NCBI GenBank assembly: GCA_028708525.1
Contig: JAQVYV010000002.1
Location: 1-43,498 of the forward strand
Origin: Eubacteriales bacterium
Lineage (GTDB): Bacteria; Bacillota; Clostridia; Saccharofermentanales; UBA5734
Length of the DNA stretch: 43,498 bases
Direction of reading: 5' to 3'
Shown: piece after piece, positions 9,683-18,744 of the stretch
How positions within the stretch are numbered: the stretch's first letter is position 1
Layout: each line of letters starts with the position of its first letter
Notes under the pieces: model-generated
Told to the model about the DNA's origin: nothing
The model's input: the letters and a program-made list of their open reading frames with translations, nothing else
Database searches by the model: none
Program-made: the position numbers and the translations under genes

Positions 9683-10999
9683 ATGGAAAATAAAGCAGCA
9701 GAGAGTTTGCTGAGTAAACTTGATTCAGCCGACAGAAGGGTCAGACTTGAGGGACTGGCTGAAATAATGGAGACGAATAAGTCCGGAATAAAAGCCGGTG
9801 ACGATAATATATCTGCTTCACGTGATGTTAACAGCCATATCCATACGATATACTCATTCTCACCTTATTCACCGTCTGCGGCAGTATATCATTCATTGAA
9901 AGCGGGGCTTGTTACTACAGGTATAATGGATCACGATTCGGTTGCAGGAGCACGCGAATTTATCGAAGCAGGTAGTATCTGTAAAATGCCGGTCACGGTC
10001 GGTGCTGAGCTGAGGATCAGTTTTGCCGGAACAGCGATCGAGGGACGAAGGATCAATAATCCCGATCAGGATACTGTTGCCTATGTAGCTTTTCACGGGA
10101 TCCCTCACAGTGAGATAGACGCAGTCGCTGATTTTTTCGTACCTATAGGCAAAGCCAGAGAAAGACGCAACAGAGCTATGACCGGCAGAATAAATGAGCT
10201 GTTGTCTGATCCGGATATCCATATCGATTATGATAACGATGTTTTACCGATTTCAATGAAGCATGAGGGAGGAAGTGTTACCGAAAGACATCTTCTTTTC
10301 GCGCTTGCCTGTAAAATCACCGGAAAGTTTTCTAAAGGATCTGCTGTGCCGGAAGTTTTGAAGGATCTCGGTATAATACCTAAAGGAAGAAGTCTTGAAT
10401 ACCTTGAAGATCGGTTGAATCCTCAGTATGAGTATGATCTGCTGAATGTACTAAAAGGTTCAATGGTAGAGAAATTTTATCTGCCTGCGACTGACGAGTG
10501 TGTCCCCGTTTCCGAAGCCGCCGCTTTTGCGAAGAAACACGGTATAGTACTTGCGTATGCCTATCTTGGTGATGTGACAGATTCAGTGACCGGTGACAAG
10601 AAAGCTCAGAAATTTGAAGATGATTATCTCGAGCTTCTCTTTAAAATCATAGCTGATGCCGGGTTTGATTCGGTCACATATATGCCGTCGAGAAATACTT
10701 CAGAGCAGCTTTCCGGAATCAGAGAACTCTGCAACAGATACGGACTGTTCCAGATAAGCGGTGAAGATATTAATCAACCAAGGCAGAAATTTGTGTGCGA
10801 GGCAATGAGATCGTCGGAATTCAGCAATCTTTATGATTCGGCATGGGCACTGATCGGACATGAACTGGAGGCGACGAATGATAAGGAGCGCGGTATGTTT
10901 TCTCCGAAGACCATTGAGAAGTTCCCCGATCTTCAGAACCGGATCACTGAGTTTCGGGATAAAGCCATGGCATATCATGATGTCGCAACAGCGAAATAA
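9683..10999 (+). CDS. PHP-domain protein (metal-dependent phosphoesterase-like)
   Basis: DVNSHIHTIYSFSPYSP, GIMDHDSVAGAREF, TVGAELRI are PHP motifs. Confidence 0.85.
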   Translation: MENKAAESLLSKLDSADRRVRLEGLAEIMETNKSGIKAGDDNISASRDVNSHIHTIYSFSPYSPSAAVYHSLKAGLVTTGIMDHDSVAGAREFIEAGSICKMPVTVGAELRISFAGTAIEGRRINNPDQDTVAYVAFHGIPHSEIDAVADFFVPIGKARERRNRAMTGRINELLSDPDIHIDYDNDVLPISMKHEGGSVTERHLLFALACKITGKFSKGSAVPEVLKDLGIIPKGRSLEYLEDRLNPQYEYDLLNVLKGSMVEKFYLPATDECVPVSEAAAFAKKHGIVLAYAYLGDVTDSVTGDKKAQKFEDDYLELLFKIIADAGFDSVTYMPSRNTSEQLSGIRELCNRYGLFQISGEDINQPRQKFVCEAMRSSEFSNLYDSAWALIGHELEATNDKERGMFSPKTIEKFPDLQNRITEFRDKAMAYHDVATAK

Positions 11000-11021
11000 T
11001 AGCCGATAAATAATTTTCAGG

Positions 11022-11050
11022 TTGGCATTATCCGGGGTTTGATATAGAAT
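11022..11050 (+). promoter_or_regulatory. Internal promoter upstream of rhaA (TTGGCA-N17-TAGAAT)
   Basis: TTGGCA 11022-11027, 17-nt spacer, TAGAAT 11045-11050; palindrome AAGTA-A-TACTT follows at 11051-11061. Confidence 0.55.
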
Positions 11051-11077
11051 AAGTAATACTTATAACAGGAGGAGCAT

Positions 11078-12361
11078 ATGAACAAGGATAATATTATCAA
11101 GGCTTACGAAGCTGCAGAAAAGACATATTCTGAATATGGGATAGATACAAATGCCGTATTAAGGAAGATGGAAGACATACAGATATCACTGCATTGTTGG
11201 CAGGGTGATGATGTTACAGGACTTGAACAGGATTCCGGCGGTACTTCAGGCGGCATAATGGCAACGGGTAATTATCCGGGTAAAGCAAGAACCGGCGAAG
11301 AACTGAGGGCTGATCTGGATATGGCGATGAGTTTGCTTCCGGGTAAACAGAGGGTCAACGTTCACGCGAGCTATGCCGAACTGGACGGGGAGAAGGTAGA
11401 CAGAGACAGGTATGAGACAAAGCACTACATCAAATGGATAACATGGGCTGTCGACAGAGGGATCGGTCTTGACTTCAATCCATCATGCTTCGGACATCCC
11501 ATGGCCTCAAGCGACATGACTTTGTCGAGTCCTGACGAGAAGGTCCGCAGATTCTGGATCGACCATGTAAAGGCTTGCAGAAATATAGCTTCAGATATGG
11601 GGCGTGCCTGTAAATCACCTTGTATAACTAATATATGGATACCGGACGGGATGAAGGATCTTACTCCCAACCGTCTTAAATATCGCGGTATCCTTAAGGA
11701 ATCTCTGGACGAAATATTAAAGGAAAAGAAAGATCCCGCGTTCTATAAAGAGGGTCTTGAATGCAAACTGTTTGGTATAGGATCTGAAAGCTATGTAGTC
11801 GGGTCTCATGAGTTTTATATGGGTTATGTCGGTCAGTCAAGAGCCGCCGGTAATGAAGATCTTATGATAACACTTGATATGGGTCATTTTCATCCAACTG
11901 AAACCATTTCTGATAAAATCAGCGCTCTTCTTCTCTTCAATAAAGAGATCCTGGTGCATGTAAGCCGTGGCGTGAGATGGGACAGTGACCATGTAGTCAT
12001 TTCCAATGAGGATGTTCAGGAAGTTGTCAGGGAAATAGCCAGAGCAGACGCATTTGACAGAGTGCATCTGGCACTGGATTTCTTTGATGCCTCTATTAAT
12101 AGGATATCAGCATGGGTCATCGGGACAAGGGCTACCCAGAAAGCGATCCTCGGAGCTCTTCTGGAGCCTGTCGGTACATTGCGAGAGGCAGAAGAAAATG
12201 GTAATTTCGGCAACAGACTGGCTTTGACGGATGAATTCAGATCTCTGCCTGTCGGTGCAGTATGGAATAAATTCTGTTTGGATAACGAAGTTCCCGCAGG
12301 AACTGACTGGCTATCGGATGTCAGTGAATATGAGAGAAATGTTTTGCTTAAGAGAGCATGA
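11078..12361 (+). CDS. rhaA: L-rhamnose isomerase
   Basis: ISLHCWQGDDVTGLE, GIMATGNYPGKARTGEELRADLDMAMSLLPGKQRVNVHA, GLDFNPSCFGHP, SPCITNIWIPDGMKD. Confidence 0.95.
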   Translation: MNKDNIIKAYEAAEKTYSEYGIDTNAVLRKMEDIQISLHCWQGDDVTGLEQDSGGTSGGIMATGNYPGKARTGEELRADLDMAMSLLPGKQRVNVHASYAELDGEKVDRDRYETKHYIKWITWAVDRGIGLDFNPSCFGHPMASSDMTLSSPDEKVRRFWIDHVKACRNIASDMGRACKSPCITNIWIPDGMKDLTPNRLKYRGILKESLDEILKEKKDPAFYKEGLECKLFGIGSESYVVGSHEFYMGYVGQSRAAGNEDLMITLDMGHFHPTETISDKISALLLFNKEILVHVSRGVRWDSDHVVISNEDVQEVVREIARADAFDRVHLALDFFDASINRISAWVIGTRATQKAILGALLEPVGTLREAEENGNFGNRLALTDEFRSLPVGAVWNKFCLDNEVPAGTDWLSDVSEYERNVLLKRA

Positions 12362-12375
12362 ACAGGGAGGGATAA

Positions 12376-13503
12376 ATGGGAAATTTCTTTGATGACAACG
12401 GGCAGATCCTGGATGATTATCTGAAGATATCACTACTGCCGGGTTCGCGCGCTGACTATGTTCAGGGCGGAGGTGGAAACACATCCTGTAAGTTTGATGA
12501 AAGGATGATGGCTATTAAAGCTTCCGGATTTAAACTGAGCCAGATAGAGCGTGATAACTCTTATGCAGTTTTAGATCATTCGGTTATATCCGCATTTTAC
12601 AGGGGAAATGAACCTGAACAGTTTGGGGATGTAGAAGGAGCAGGTTCTGCAGCTGCGAAATCTTCAGTTATAGAGATCCCGGGGCTTCCTGTGCTCAGAC
12701 CGTCGGTAGAAGCAGGATTTCACTCATTGCTGGAAAGATTTGTTTTGCATACTCATCCGGTATATGCCAATCTTGCAGCATGTTCAGCTGAAGGAAGAGA
12801 TATAGCAGCTAAGGCACTCAAAGACGCGGATTATTCATTCGGATATGTTAACTATATCGATCCGGGTGCAAAGCTTACGTTTGCCATCAGAGATGAGCAG
12901 GAACGTGTTCTTCGTGAAACGGGTAAAAGACCCTCAGCGATATTCATGCAGAACCATGGTTTCATTGCTACTCATGATGATGCACAGAGATGTATCGAGA
13001 TACATGATGAGGTCAATAAGTTGATTGCTGAGGAGTTCGGTGTAAACGACAGTGATTTTCCTTCGATCGCGCTGAGGGAGGTTCGTTACGGAAGCAATGA
13101 TGAGAATGTGCTGTATATGTCTAATACTCCGCATGTAATAAATGCCGCAATGGAGCAGGAGCATGATATCAGTTTCTATTGTGAGGATTCACTATACCCG
13201 GATCAGTTGGTTTTTCTGGCAGGAAATATAACTATATTTGAGACAGAACTTCCTAAGGATATGAAAGACTGGGCAGCTAATAAATGCACAATTTATAAAG
13301 GGACCGGAGATGTTGTCTATTCCTGTAGCAGGGAAGAAGCTCAGACTATAGAAGAAACTATTGCAGCTATAACGTTTATAACTTCGAATATCAGGAAAAG
13401 CGGTAAAACTGTTATTACAATGAGTGATTCCGGCAAGGATTTTATATCAGGATGGGAAAGTGAAAAATATCGAAAATCATTGTTGAACGGAGAAAGCAAA
13501 TGA
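12376..13503 (+). CDS. Class II aldolase/adducin family protein
   Basis: YVQGGGGNTSCKFDERMMAIKASG, FVLHTHPVYANL (zinc-ligand HTHP), FMQNHGFIATHDD. Confidence 0.85.
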   Translation: MGNFFDDNGQILDDYLKISLLPGSRADYVQGGGGNTSCKFDERMMAIKASGFKLSQIERDNSYAVLDHSVISAFYRGNEPEQFGDVEGAGSAAAKSSVIEIPGLPVLRPSVEAGFHSLLERFVLHTHPVYANLAACSAEGRDIAAKALKDADYSFGYVNYIDPGAKLTFAIRDEQERVLRETGKRPSAIFMQNHGFIATHDDAQRCIEIHDEVNKLIAEEFGVNDSDFPSIALREVRYGSNDENVLYMSNTPHVINAAMEQEHDISFYCEDSLYPDQLVFLAGNITIFETELPKDMKDWAANKCTIYKGTGDVVYSCSREEAQTIEETIAAITFITSNIRKSGKTVITMSDSGKDFISGWESEKYRKSLLNGESK

Positions 13504-13521
13504 TCCGGAGAGGAGTATAAA

Positions 13522-13788
13522 ATGCCTCCTGTTGCAGAGACGATACTACTTATTATTTCAGGTGTACTTGTTATTGCAGGCGTAGCAATTGTTTATGCCG
13601 CACCACGTATAGTTGATAAGAAGAAACTCGATGAGGCTAAGTTAGTCGATCCCGAACGTATAGAAGGGTTGAACGAAGAAGGCGTTAAGAAGTTTAAGAG
13701 AGAGTCAGCTATCCTGGATATCAAAGTCAAAGGAGTATTGATAGCTTTGCCGGGTGCGATCATTATCCTTATACTATGCAGAATATAG
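13522..13788 (+). CDS. Small membrane protein of unknown function (two predicted TM segments)
   Basis: Hydrophobic N- and C-terminal segments around a charged middle; located between aldolase and valS. Confidence 0.6.
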   Translation: MPPVAETILLIISGVLVIAGVAIVYAAPRIVDKKKLDEAKLVDPERIEGLNEEGVKKFKRESAILDIKVKGVLIALPGAIIILILCRI

Positions 13789-13808
13789 TTTCTAAGAAAG
13801 GTTAGAAT

Positions 13809-16463
13809 ATGCCATCGATAGACAATATACCTAAAGCATTTGAGCCCAAGGAGGCGGAGAAAAGGATCTATTCCGAATGGATGGAAAAAGGCTATTTTCA
13901 TGCTGTCCCGGATAATGAAAAGAAACCTTATACTATAGTTATACCGCCGCCCAACATAACCGGACAACTCCATATGGGGCATGCTTTGGATAATACTATT
14001 CAGGATGTTCTGATCAGATGGAGAAGAATGCAGGGCTATAGTGCTTTGTGGATGCCCGGGACTGATCATGCTTCTATCGCTACTGAAGCTAAAATCGTTG
14101 AAGCAATGGCGAAAGAGGGTATTACTAAGGACGATATCGGACGCGAGGCTTTTCTTGAACGTGCCTGGCAATGGAAGGAAGAGTACGGCGGAAGGATAGT
14201 TGAACAGCTTAAAAGGCTTGGAAGTTCCTGTGACTGGGAAAGAGAAAGATTTACACTTGATGAAGGGTTATCGAAGGCTGTTGAAGAAGTTTTCATCAGA
14301 TTATACGAGAAGGATCTTATATATCGCGGAGAGCGGATCATCAACTGGTGTCCGGTATGTCTGACATCGATATCCGATGCAGAGGTTGAGTATGAAGAAG
14401 CGGACGGAGCTTTCTGGCATATAAGATATCCTTTTGAAAATGGTACGGGCGGAGTCGTTGTAGCTACGACAAGACCGGAGACGATGCTCGGAGATACTGC
14501 TGTTGCAGTAAATCCGGGTGATGACAGATACGCTGATCTTGTCGGAAGAAACGTTGTTCTTCCTCTTACCGGTCGCGTGATCCCTGTTATTGCCGATGAT
14601 TATGTTGACATGGATTTCGGAACGGGGGTTGTCAAAATCACACCGGCGCATGATCCCAATGACTTTGAAATCGGGCTTCGTCATGATCTTGAAATACTTG
14701 ATGTTATGACGGATGATGCCAGAATGAACAATAAAACAGGAAAGTATGCCGGTATGGACAGATACGCGGCCAGGAAACTGATCGTTTCGGATCTGGATGA
14801 ACAAGGCTTACTGGTGAAGACCGAACCGCATAAGCATAATGTCGGACAGTGCTACAGATGTTCAACAACAGTTGAGCCCAGAGTTTCTCTCCAGTGGTTC
14901 GTTAAAATGAAGCCTCTGGCCGAACCGGCGATCAAGGCAGTCAGAGAGGGAGAAACAGAATTCATACCGGAAAGATTCGATAAAATATATTATAACTGGA
15001 TGGAGAATATACGCGATTGGTGCATATCCAGGCAATTGTGGTGGGGGCACAGGATTCCCGCATACTATTGCCATTCGTGCGGAAAGACCATCGTAGCGTC
15101 TGAGATGCCCGATATTTGTCCTGATTGCGGAAGCACAAGATTTTCTCAGGATGAAGGGACTCTTGATACCTGGTTCAGTTCAGCTTTATGGCCGTTCTCA
15201 ACTCTGGGATGGCCGGACAAGACTGATGAGCTTGACTATTTTTATCCGACAAGTGTTCTTGTTACAGCATATGACATTATCTTTTTCTGGGTTGCAAGAA
15301 TGATTTTTTCGGCTATCGAACACACAGGGGAAGTCCCTTTCAAATATGTATTCATACACGGAATAATCAGGGATGAGCAAGGCAGGAAGATGTCTAAATC
15401 CCTTAATAACGGAATAGATCCTCTTGAGATAATCGAGACATCCGGTGCGGACGCTCTGAGGTATTCGCTTATCACAGGTAATTCACCCGGCAGTGATCAA
15501 CGGTTCCTTCCCATGAAAGTTGAGGCGGGGAGGAATTTTGCGAATAAGATATGGAACGCGTTCAGATTTTTTATGATGAATGCTGAAGGCTATGAAATAC
15601 CGGATGAAGTTGCACAGAAGGATCTGCAACCGGAAGACAAATGGATACTCACCCGGATGAACGATTTGATCGGAGAAGTGACGGGAAATCTTGAAAGATT
15701 TGAGCTGGGAGTTGCTCTTGCCAAGTTATACAATTTTATCTGGGAAGAATATTGTGACTGGTATATCGAGATGGTAAAATCAAGACTTTTCGATAAATCG
15801 GCACCATATAGAACCGAAGCACTGTATGTTTTGAAATATGTCTTAGAGAATGCCATAAAGCTGCTTCATCCGTATATGCCTTTCCTGACTGAAGAATTAT
15901 ACTCTTATCTGTGTGAAGGGAAAGGGTCTGTCATGATCAGCATATGGCCTGAAGTCAGAAAGGACTATGATTTTCCCGATGATGTTATTTTGGTGCAGAC
16001 TCTCATGGATGCTACAAGGAAAATAAGAAATATCAGGTCGTCGATGAATGTTCCGCCTTCCCGGAAAGTCGGAGCGATAATAGTATCTTCAGATGAACAG
16101 ACACTTAACACATTCAGAAATGGTACCGCATTTGTTTCAAGACTCGCAAATCTTGATAGTATACGAATAGCTTGCAATAATGAAGGGATACCTGATACAG
16201 CGATCACAGAAGTTATAGATAAGGGTGAGTTATATATTCCTTTAGGGGATCTGATCGATATCGATAAGGAATTAGAAAGGCTTAAGGGTGAGATCACCCG
16301 GATCGATGAAGAGATATGCCGTGTGGAAAACAAGCTTATGAATGCGGAATTTACATCCAAAGCTCCTGCTAAAGTTGTTGAGAAGGAGCAGGAGAAACTG
16401 CGAAAGTTCAAAGAAATGAAAGGGTCTCTGACAGTCAGGATGGAGCTTCTAAGCAAAGTCTGA
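13809..16463 (+). CDS. valS: Valyl-tRNA synthetase
   Basis: PPPNITGQLHMGHALDNTIQD, ALWMPGTDHASIATE, GRKMSKSLNNGIDPLEII, C-terminal coiled coil. Confidence 0.98.
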   Translation: MPSIDNIPKAFEPKEAEKRIYSEWMEKGYFHAVPDNEKKPYTIVIPPPNITGQLHMGHALDNTIQDVLIRWRRMQGYSALWMPGTDHASIATEAKIVEAMAKEGITKDDIGREAFLERAWQWKEEYGGRIVEQLKRLGSSCDWERERFTLDEGLSKAVEEVFIRLYEKDLIYRGERIINWCPVCLTSISDAEVEYEEADGAFWHIRYPFENGTGGVVVATTRPETMLGDTAVAVNPGDDRYADLVGRNVVLPLTGRVIPVIADDYVDMDFGTGVVKITPAHDPNDFEIGLRHDLEILDVMTDDARMNNKTGKYAGMDRYAARKLIVSDLDEQGLLVKTEPHKHNVGQCYRCSTTVEPRVSLQWFVKMKPLAEPAIKAVREGETEFIPERFDKIYYNWMENIRDWCISRQLWWGHRIPAYYCHSCGKTIVASEMPDICPDCGSTRFSQDEGTLDTWFSSALWPFSTLGWPDKTDELDYFYPTSVLVTAYDIIFFWVARMIFSAIEHTGEVPFKYVFIHGIIRDEQGRKMSKSLNNGIDPLEIIETSGADALRYSLITGNSPGSDQRFLPMKVEAGRNFANKIWNAFRFFMMNAEGYEIPDEVAQKDLQPEDKWILTRMNDLIGEVTGNLERFELGVALAKLYNFIWEEYCDWYIEMVKSRLFDKSAPYRTEALYVLKYVLENAIKLLHPYMPFLTEELYSYLCEGKGSVMISIWPEVRKDYDFPDDVILVQTLMDATRKIRNIRSSMNVPPSRKVGAIIVSSDEQTLNTFRNGTAFVSRLANLDSIRIACNNEGIPDTAITEVIDKGELYIPLGDLIDIDKELERLKGEITRIDEEICRVENKLMNAEFTSKAPAKVVEKEQEKLRKFKEMKGSLTVRMELLSKV

Positions 16464-16488
16464 TGTGATCATAAATGGTGAAAAAAAG

Positions 16489-16517
16489 ACCGCGTACCGA
16501 GGGGACGCGGTTTTTTT
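16489..16517 (+). terminator. Intrinsic terminator after valS
   Basis: ACCGCGT/ACGCGGT 7-bp stem, 9-nt loop, T7 tract; A7 upstream. Confidence 0.85.
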
Positions 16518-16580
16518 ATGTCCTAATGTTACCGAATTATTACAAAATCTCCCTTAACCTGATAAATAAACGTAAGGTAC

Positions 16581-16609
16581 TTGAAATCACTTAGATAAGG
16601 GTATAGAAT
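16581..16609 (+). promoter_or_regulatory. dcw cluster promoter (TTGAAA-N17-TAGAAT)
   Basis: TTGAAA 16581-16586, 17-nt spacer, TAGAAT 16604-16609; first promoter-like sequence after the valS terminator. Confidence 0.65.
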
Positions 16610-16614
16610 ACACA

Positions 16615-16664
16615 TAAGTGGTGGAAAGTGGAGTTTAAGTACATATTAGTGGTTAAAAGTGGTG
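16615..16664 (+). promoter_or_regulatory. Putative MraZ operator: two tandem GTGG-box pairs
   Basis: TAAGTGGTGGAAAGTGGAG (16615-16633) and TTAGTGGTTAAAAGTGGTG (16646-16664), 15/19 identical; GTGG at 16618, 16628, 16649, 16659. Confidence 0.65.
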
Positions 16665-16728
16665 AATTCCTCTCCATCCGAAGCCCTTAAAAGGGTCATG
16701 TAAAGTACTCTATCGGAAGCAGGAGAAA

Positions 16729-17163
16729 ATGGGCAGATATCAGCACATTGTGGATGCAAAAGGCAGGATCTTTATACCATCCAAGATCCGGGATGATCTG
16801 GGTAAACGTGTTTACATCACGCGAAGCCTCGATACACAATGCCTTTCGGGTTACACTCCTGAACAGTTCAATGATATAAGAACCCAACTGGGGCAACTTT
16901 CGGGTACAGACCCTATGGTTAGACGACTTAGGAGAGAGATACTCGGAGAAGCTATATTGTGCGATATGGATTCACAGGGAAGAGTCAGTATTACTGAGGA
17001 GTTATGGAGTTCTGTCGGAGTCACTGCAGGAACTAATGTATATGTAATATATCTTTTCGACAAATTCGAGATCTGGCCTGCAGCCGAATATGACGCGGAG
17101 CGACTGAATAACCCGGCAGGACTATCGGAGGATCTTAGCAGATATGACATCAGGGGAATTTAA
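16729..17163 (+). CDS. mraZ: Transcriptional regulator MraZ
   Basis: GRYQHIVDAKGRIFIPSKIRDDLG and second DSQGRVSI repeat; start of dcw cluster. Confidence 0.97.
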   Translation: MGRYQHIVDAKGRIFIPSKIRDDLGKRVYITRSLDTQCLSGYTPEQFNDIRTQLGQLSGTDPMVRRLRREILGEAILCDMDSQGRVSITEELWSSVGVTAGTNVYVIYLFDKFEIWPAAEYDAERLNNPAGLSEDLSRYDIRGI

Positions 17164-18103
17164 CATCTATCACAGACCTGTGATGCTTGAACAGGTGCTC
17201 GATCTTCTCGCTGTAAAGTCTGAAGGAGTTTATGTTGATTGCACTGCAGGAGGCGGCGGTCATTCTGCAGGGATCTTCGAGAAACTTGCCTCAGGAGGAC
17301 TGCTTATATGTATAGATAAAGACAGCAGAGCTTTGGAAGAAACTCAGAAGAGACTGAAATCCATAAAATCGAAGGCGGAGTTCAGACTTGTTAAAAGTGA
17401 CTTTTCAAATATTAAAGATGTCCTCAAGAAAGAAGATATCGACTGTGTTGATGGAATTCTTGCTGACTTCGGTGTTTCATCTCACCAGCTTGATGAGAAT
17501 CACAGAGGCTTCGGATATATGCGAAGCGGACCTCTTGATATGAGAATGGATACCGATGCTTCTCTTACCGCTGCCAAAGTAGTTAATGATTATCCGCGTG
17601 AAGAACTTGAAAGGATCATACATGAGTATGGTGAAGAAAGGTATTCATCAAGGATCGCAGGAGCTATTTGCAAAGTAAGAGAGAGAAGACAGATCACCGA
17701 TACTGAAGATCTTGCCGGTATCATTGCGTCATGTCTGCCGTCTAAAGCCAGAAGGGAACATCAACACCCGGCTAAGAGAACTTTTCAGGCGATCCGGATA
17801 GAAGTGAACCAAGAGCTTGGATCTATAGCGGGACTTTTGTCAGATTTTCCTGATTTATTGGCTGACCAAGGCAGATTTGCAGCGATCTCCTTTCATTCAC
17901 TGGAAGACAGAATGGTTAAGGATGCCTTCAGAAAGCTCGAGAATCCCTGTGTCTGTCCTAAGGATTTCCCGGTATGTAACTGTGGGAAAATACCGCTGGG
18001 GAGGTCACTAACAGGCAAGCCGGTAACGGCGGATGATGAAGAAACAGAATTCAATCCGAGAGCGAGAAGTGCGAAGCTAAGGGTATTTATTAAAGGATCA
18101 TAA
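17144..18103 (+). CDS. rsmH: 16S rRNA (cytosine(1402)-N(4))-methyltransferase
   Basis: YHRPVMLEQVLDLL, YVDCTAGGGGHSAGIFE, DFGVSSHQLDENHRGFGYMRSGPLDMRMD, AISFHSLEDRMVK. Confidence 0.98.
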   Translation: MTSGEFNIYHRPVMLEQVLDLLAVKSEGVYVDCTAGGGGHSAGIFEKLASGGLLICIDKDSRALEETQKRLKSIKSKAEFRLVKSDFSNIKDVLKKEDIDCVDGILADFGVSSHQLDENHRGFGYMRSGPLDMRMDTDASLTAAKVVNDYPREELERIIHEYGEERYSSRIAGAICKVRERRQITDTEDLAGIIASCLPSKARREHQHPAKRTFQAIRIEVNQELGSIAGLLSDFPDLLADQGRFAAISFHSLEDRMVKDAFRKLENPCVCPKDFPVCNCGKIPLGRSLTGKPVTADDEETEFNPRARSAKLRVFIKGS

Positions 18104-18131
18104 AAGGTCGGGTGACCTGAGAGGAGGAATA

Positions 18132-18734
18132 ATGTACGCTACATCAGGAAATAATGCTGTTAAAAACTATGATCATCCATATATGAGAAGTTGCAGCGGT
18201 GATGTGAGATACGGAATTTGCGGAAGTCAATCTAAAAGCCATAAAGCGAAAGTTATTCCGGTCGGAAAAACAAAACGGATCAAGATCAGAAAAGAGCATC
18301 AGCAGATGATAGCTGCTTCTGAAAGAGCTATACAGAACAAGTATGCCAGACGCAGGCTTATGAATACCGCTGCTGTTATAATGCTTATTTGTGCAGCGGC
18401 ACTTGCTTTCACAGGAGTTTTGAGCAGATATGGTAAAATACTTGTTATGAACTATTCAAATGTCAGGATCGAAAGAGAGATCAGGCAGATCAATATCGAA
18501 ACCGGAAACATAAGGGAGGAATTCGTTAAAGCCGTTGATCCCGTTAAGCTTAGAGAGACGGCGATCAATGAACTTGGTATGAGGGAACCTGCAGCATCTC
18601 AGAAACTCTTGGTGAGCATACCTAACGGAGATCGTATCGTTTTGGGCGGAGGATCTGCAGAAGAAACAAGCAATACCAATGAAACTGATAAGCTTTTCGA
18701 TAACCTGGAAGGATTCTTTAAAACGATGAGGTAG
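18132..18734 (+). CDS. FtsL-like bitopic cell division protein
   Basis: Position between rsmH and PBP; basic cytoplasmic N-terminus, one TM (TAAVIMLICAAALAFTGVL), periplasmic coiled coil with DPVKLRETAINELGMREP. Confidence 0.75.
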   Translation: MYATSGNNAVKNYDHPYMRSCSGDVRYGICGSQSKSHKAKVIPVGKTKRIKIRKEHQQMIAASERAIQNKYARRRLMNTAAVIMLICAAALAFTGVLSRYGKILVMNYSNVRIEREIRQINIETGNIREEFVKAVDPVKLRETAINELGMREPAASQKLLVSIPNGDRIVLGGGSAEETSNTNETDKLFDNLEGFFKTMR

Positions 18735-18744
18735 ATTCTTTAAA

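Noticed and set aside
3275-13503. SDR (3275-4294) and class II aldolase (12376-13503) as a split RhaEW fusion
   Set aside because: Combined length fits, but the SDR motifs look closer to SrlD/SorD sorbitol-6-phosphate dehydrogenases than to the RhaW domain. An alignment would decide; I do not claim it.
13789-13808. T-box riboswitch upstream of valS
   Set aside because: Only a 20-bp gap precedes valS; no room for a T-box leader.
14301-14804. Minus-strand ORFs inside valS, recG, ftsZ and other large genes (e.g. 14301-14804, 26345-26971, 29672-29923)
   Set aside because: Shadow ORFs of well-supported plus-strand genes, with low-complexity Ser/Ile-rich products and no RBS or motif.
16684-16695. 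CCCTT-AA-AAGGG palindrome in the mraZ 5' UTR as a terminator
   Set aside because: Stem is short, loop is only 2 nt, and there is no T tract.
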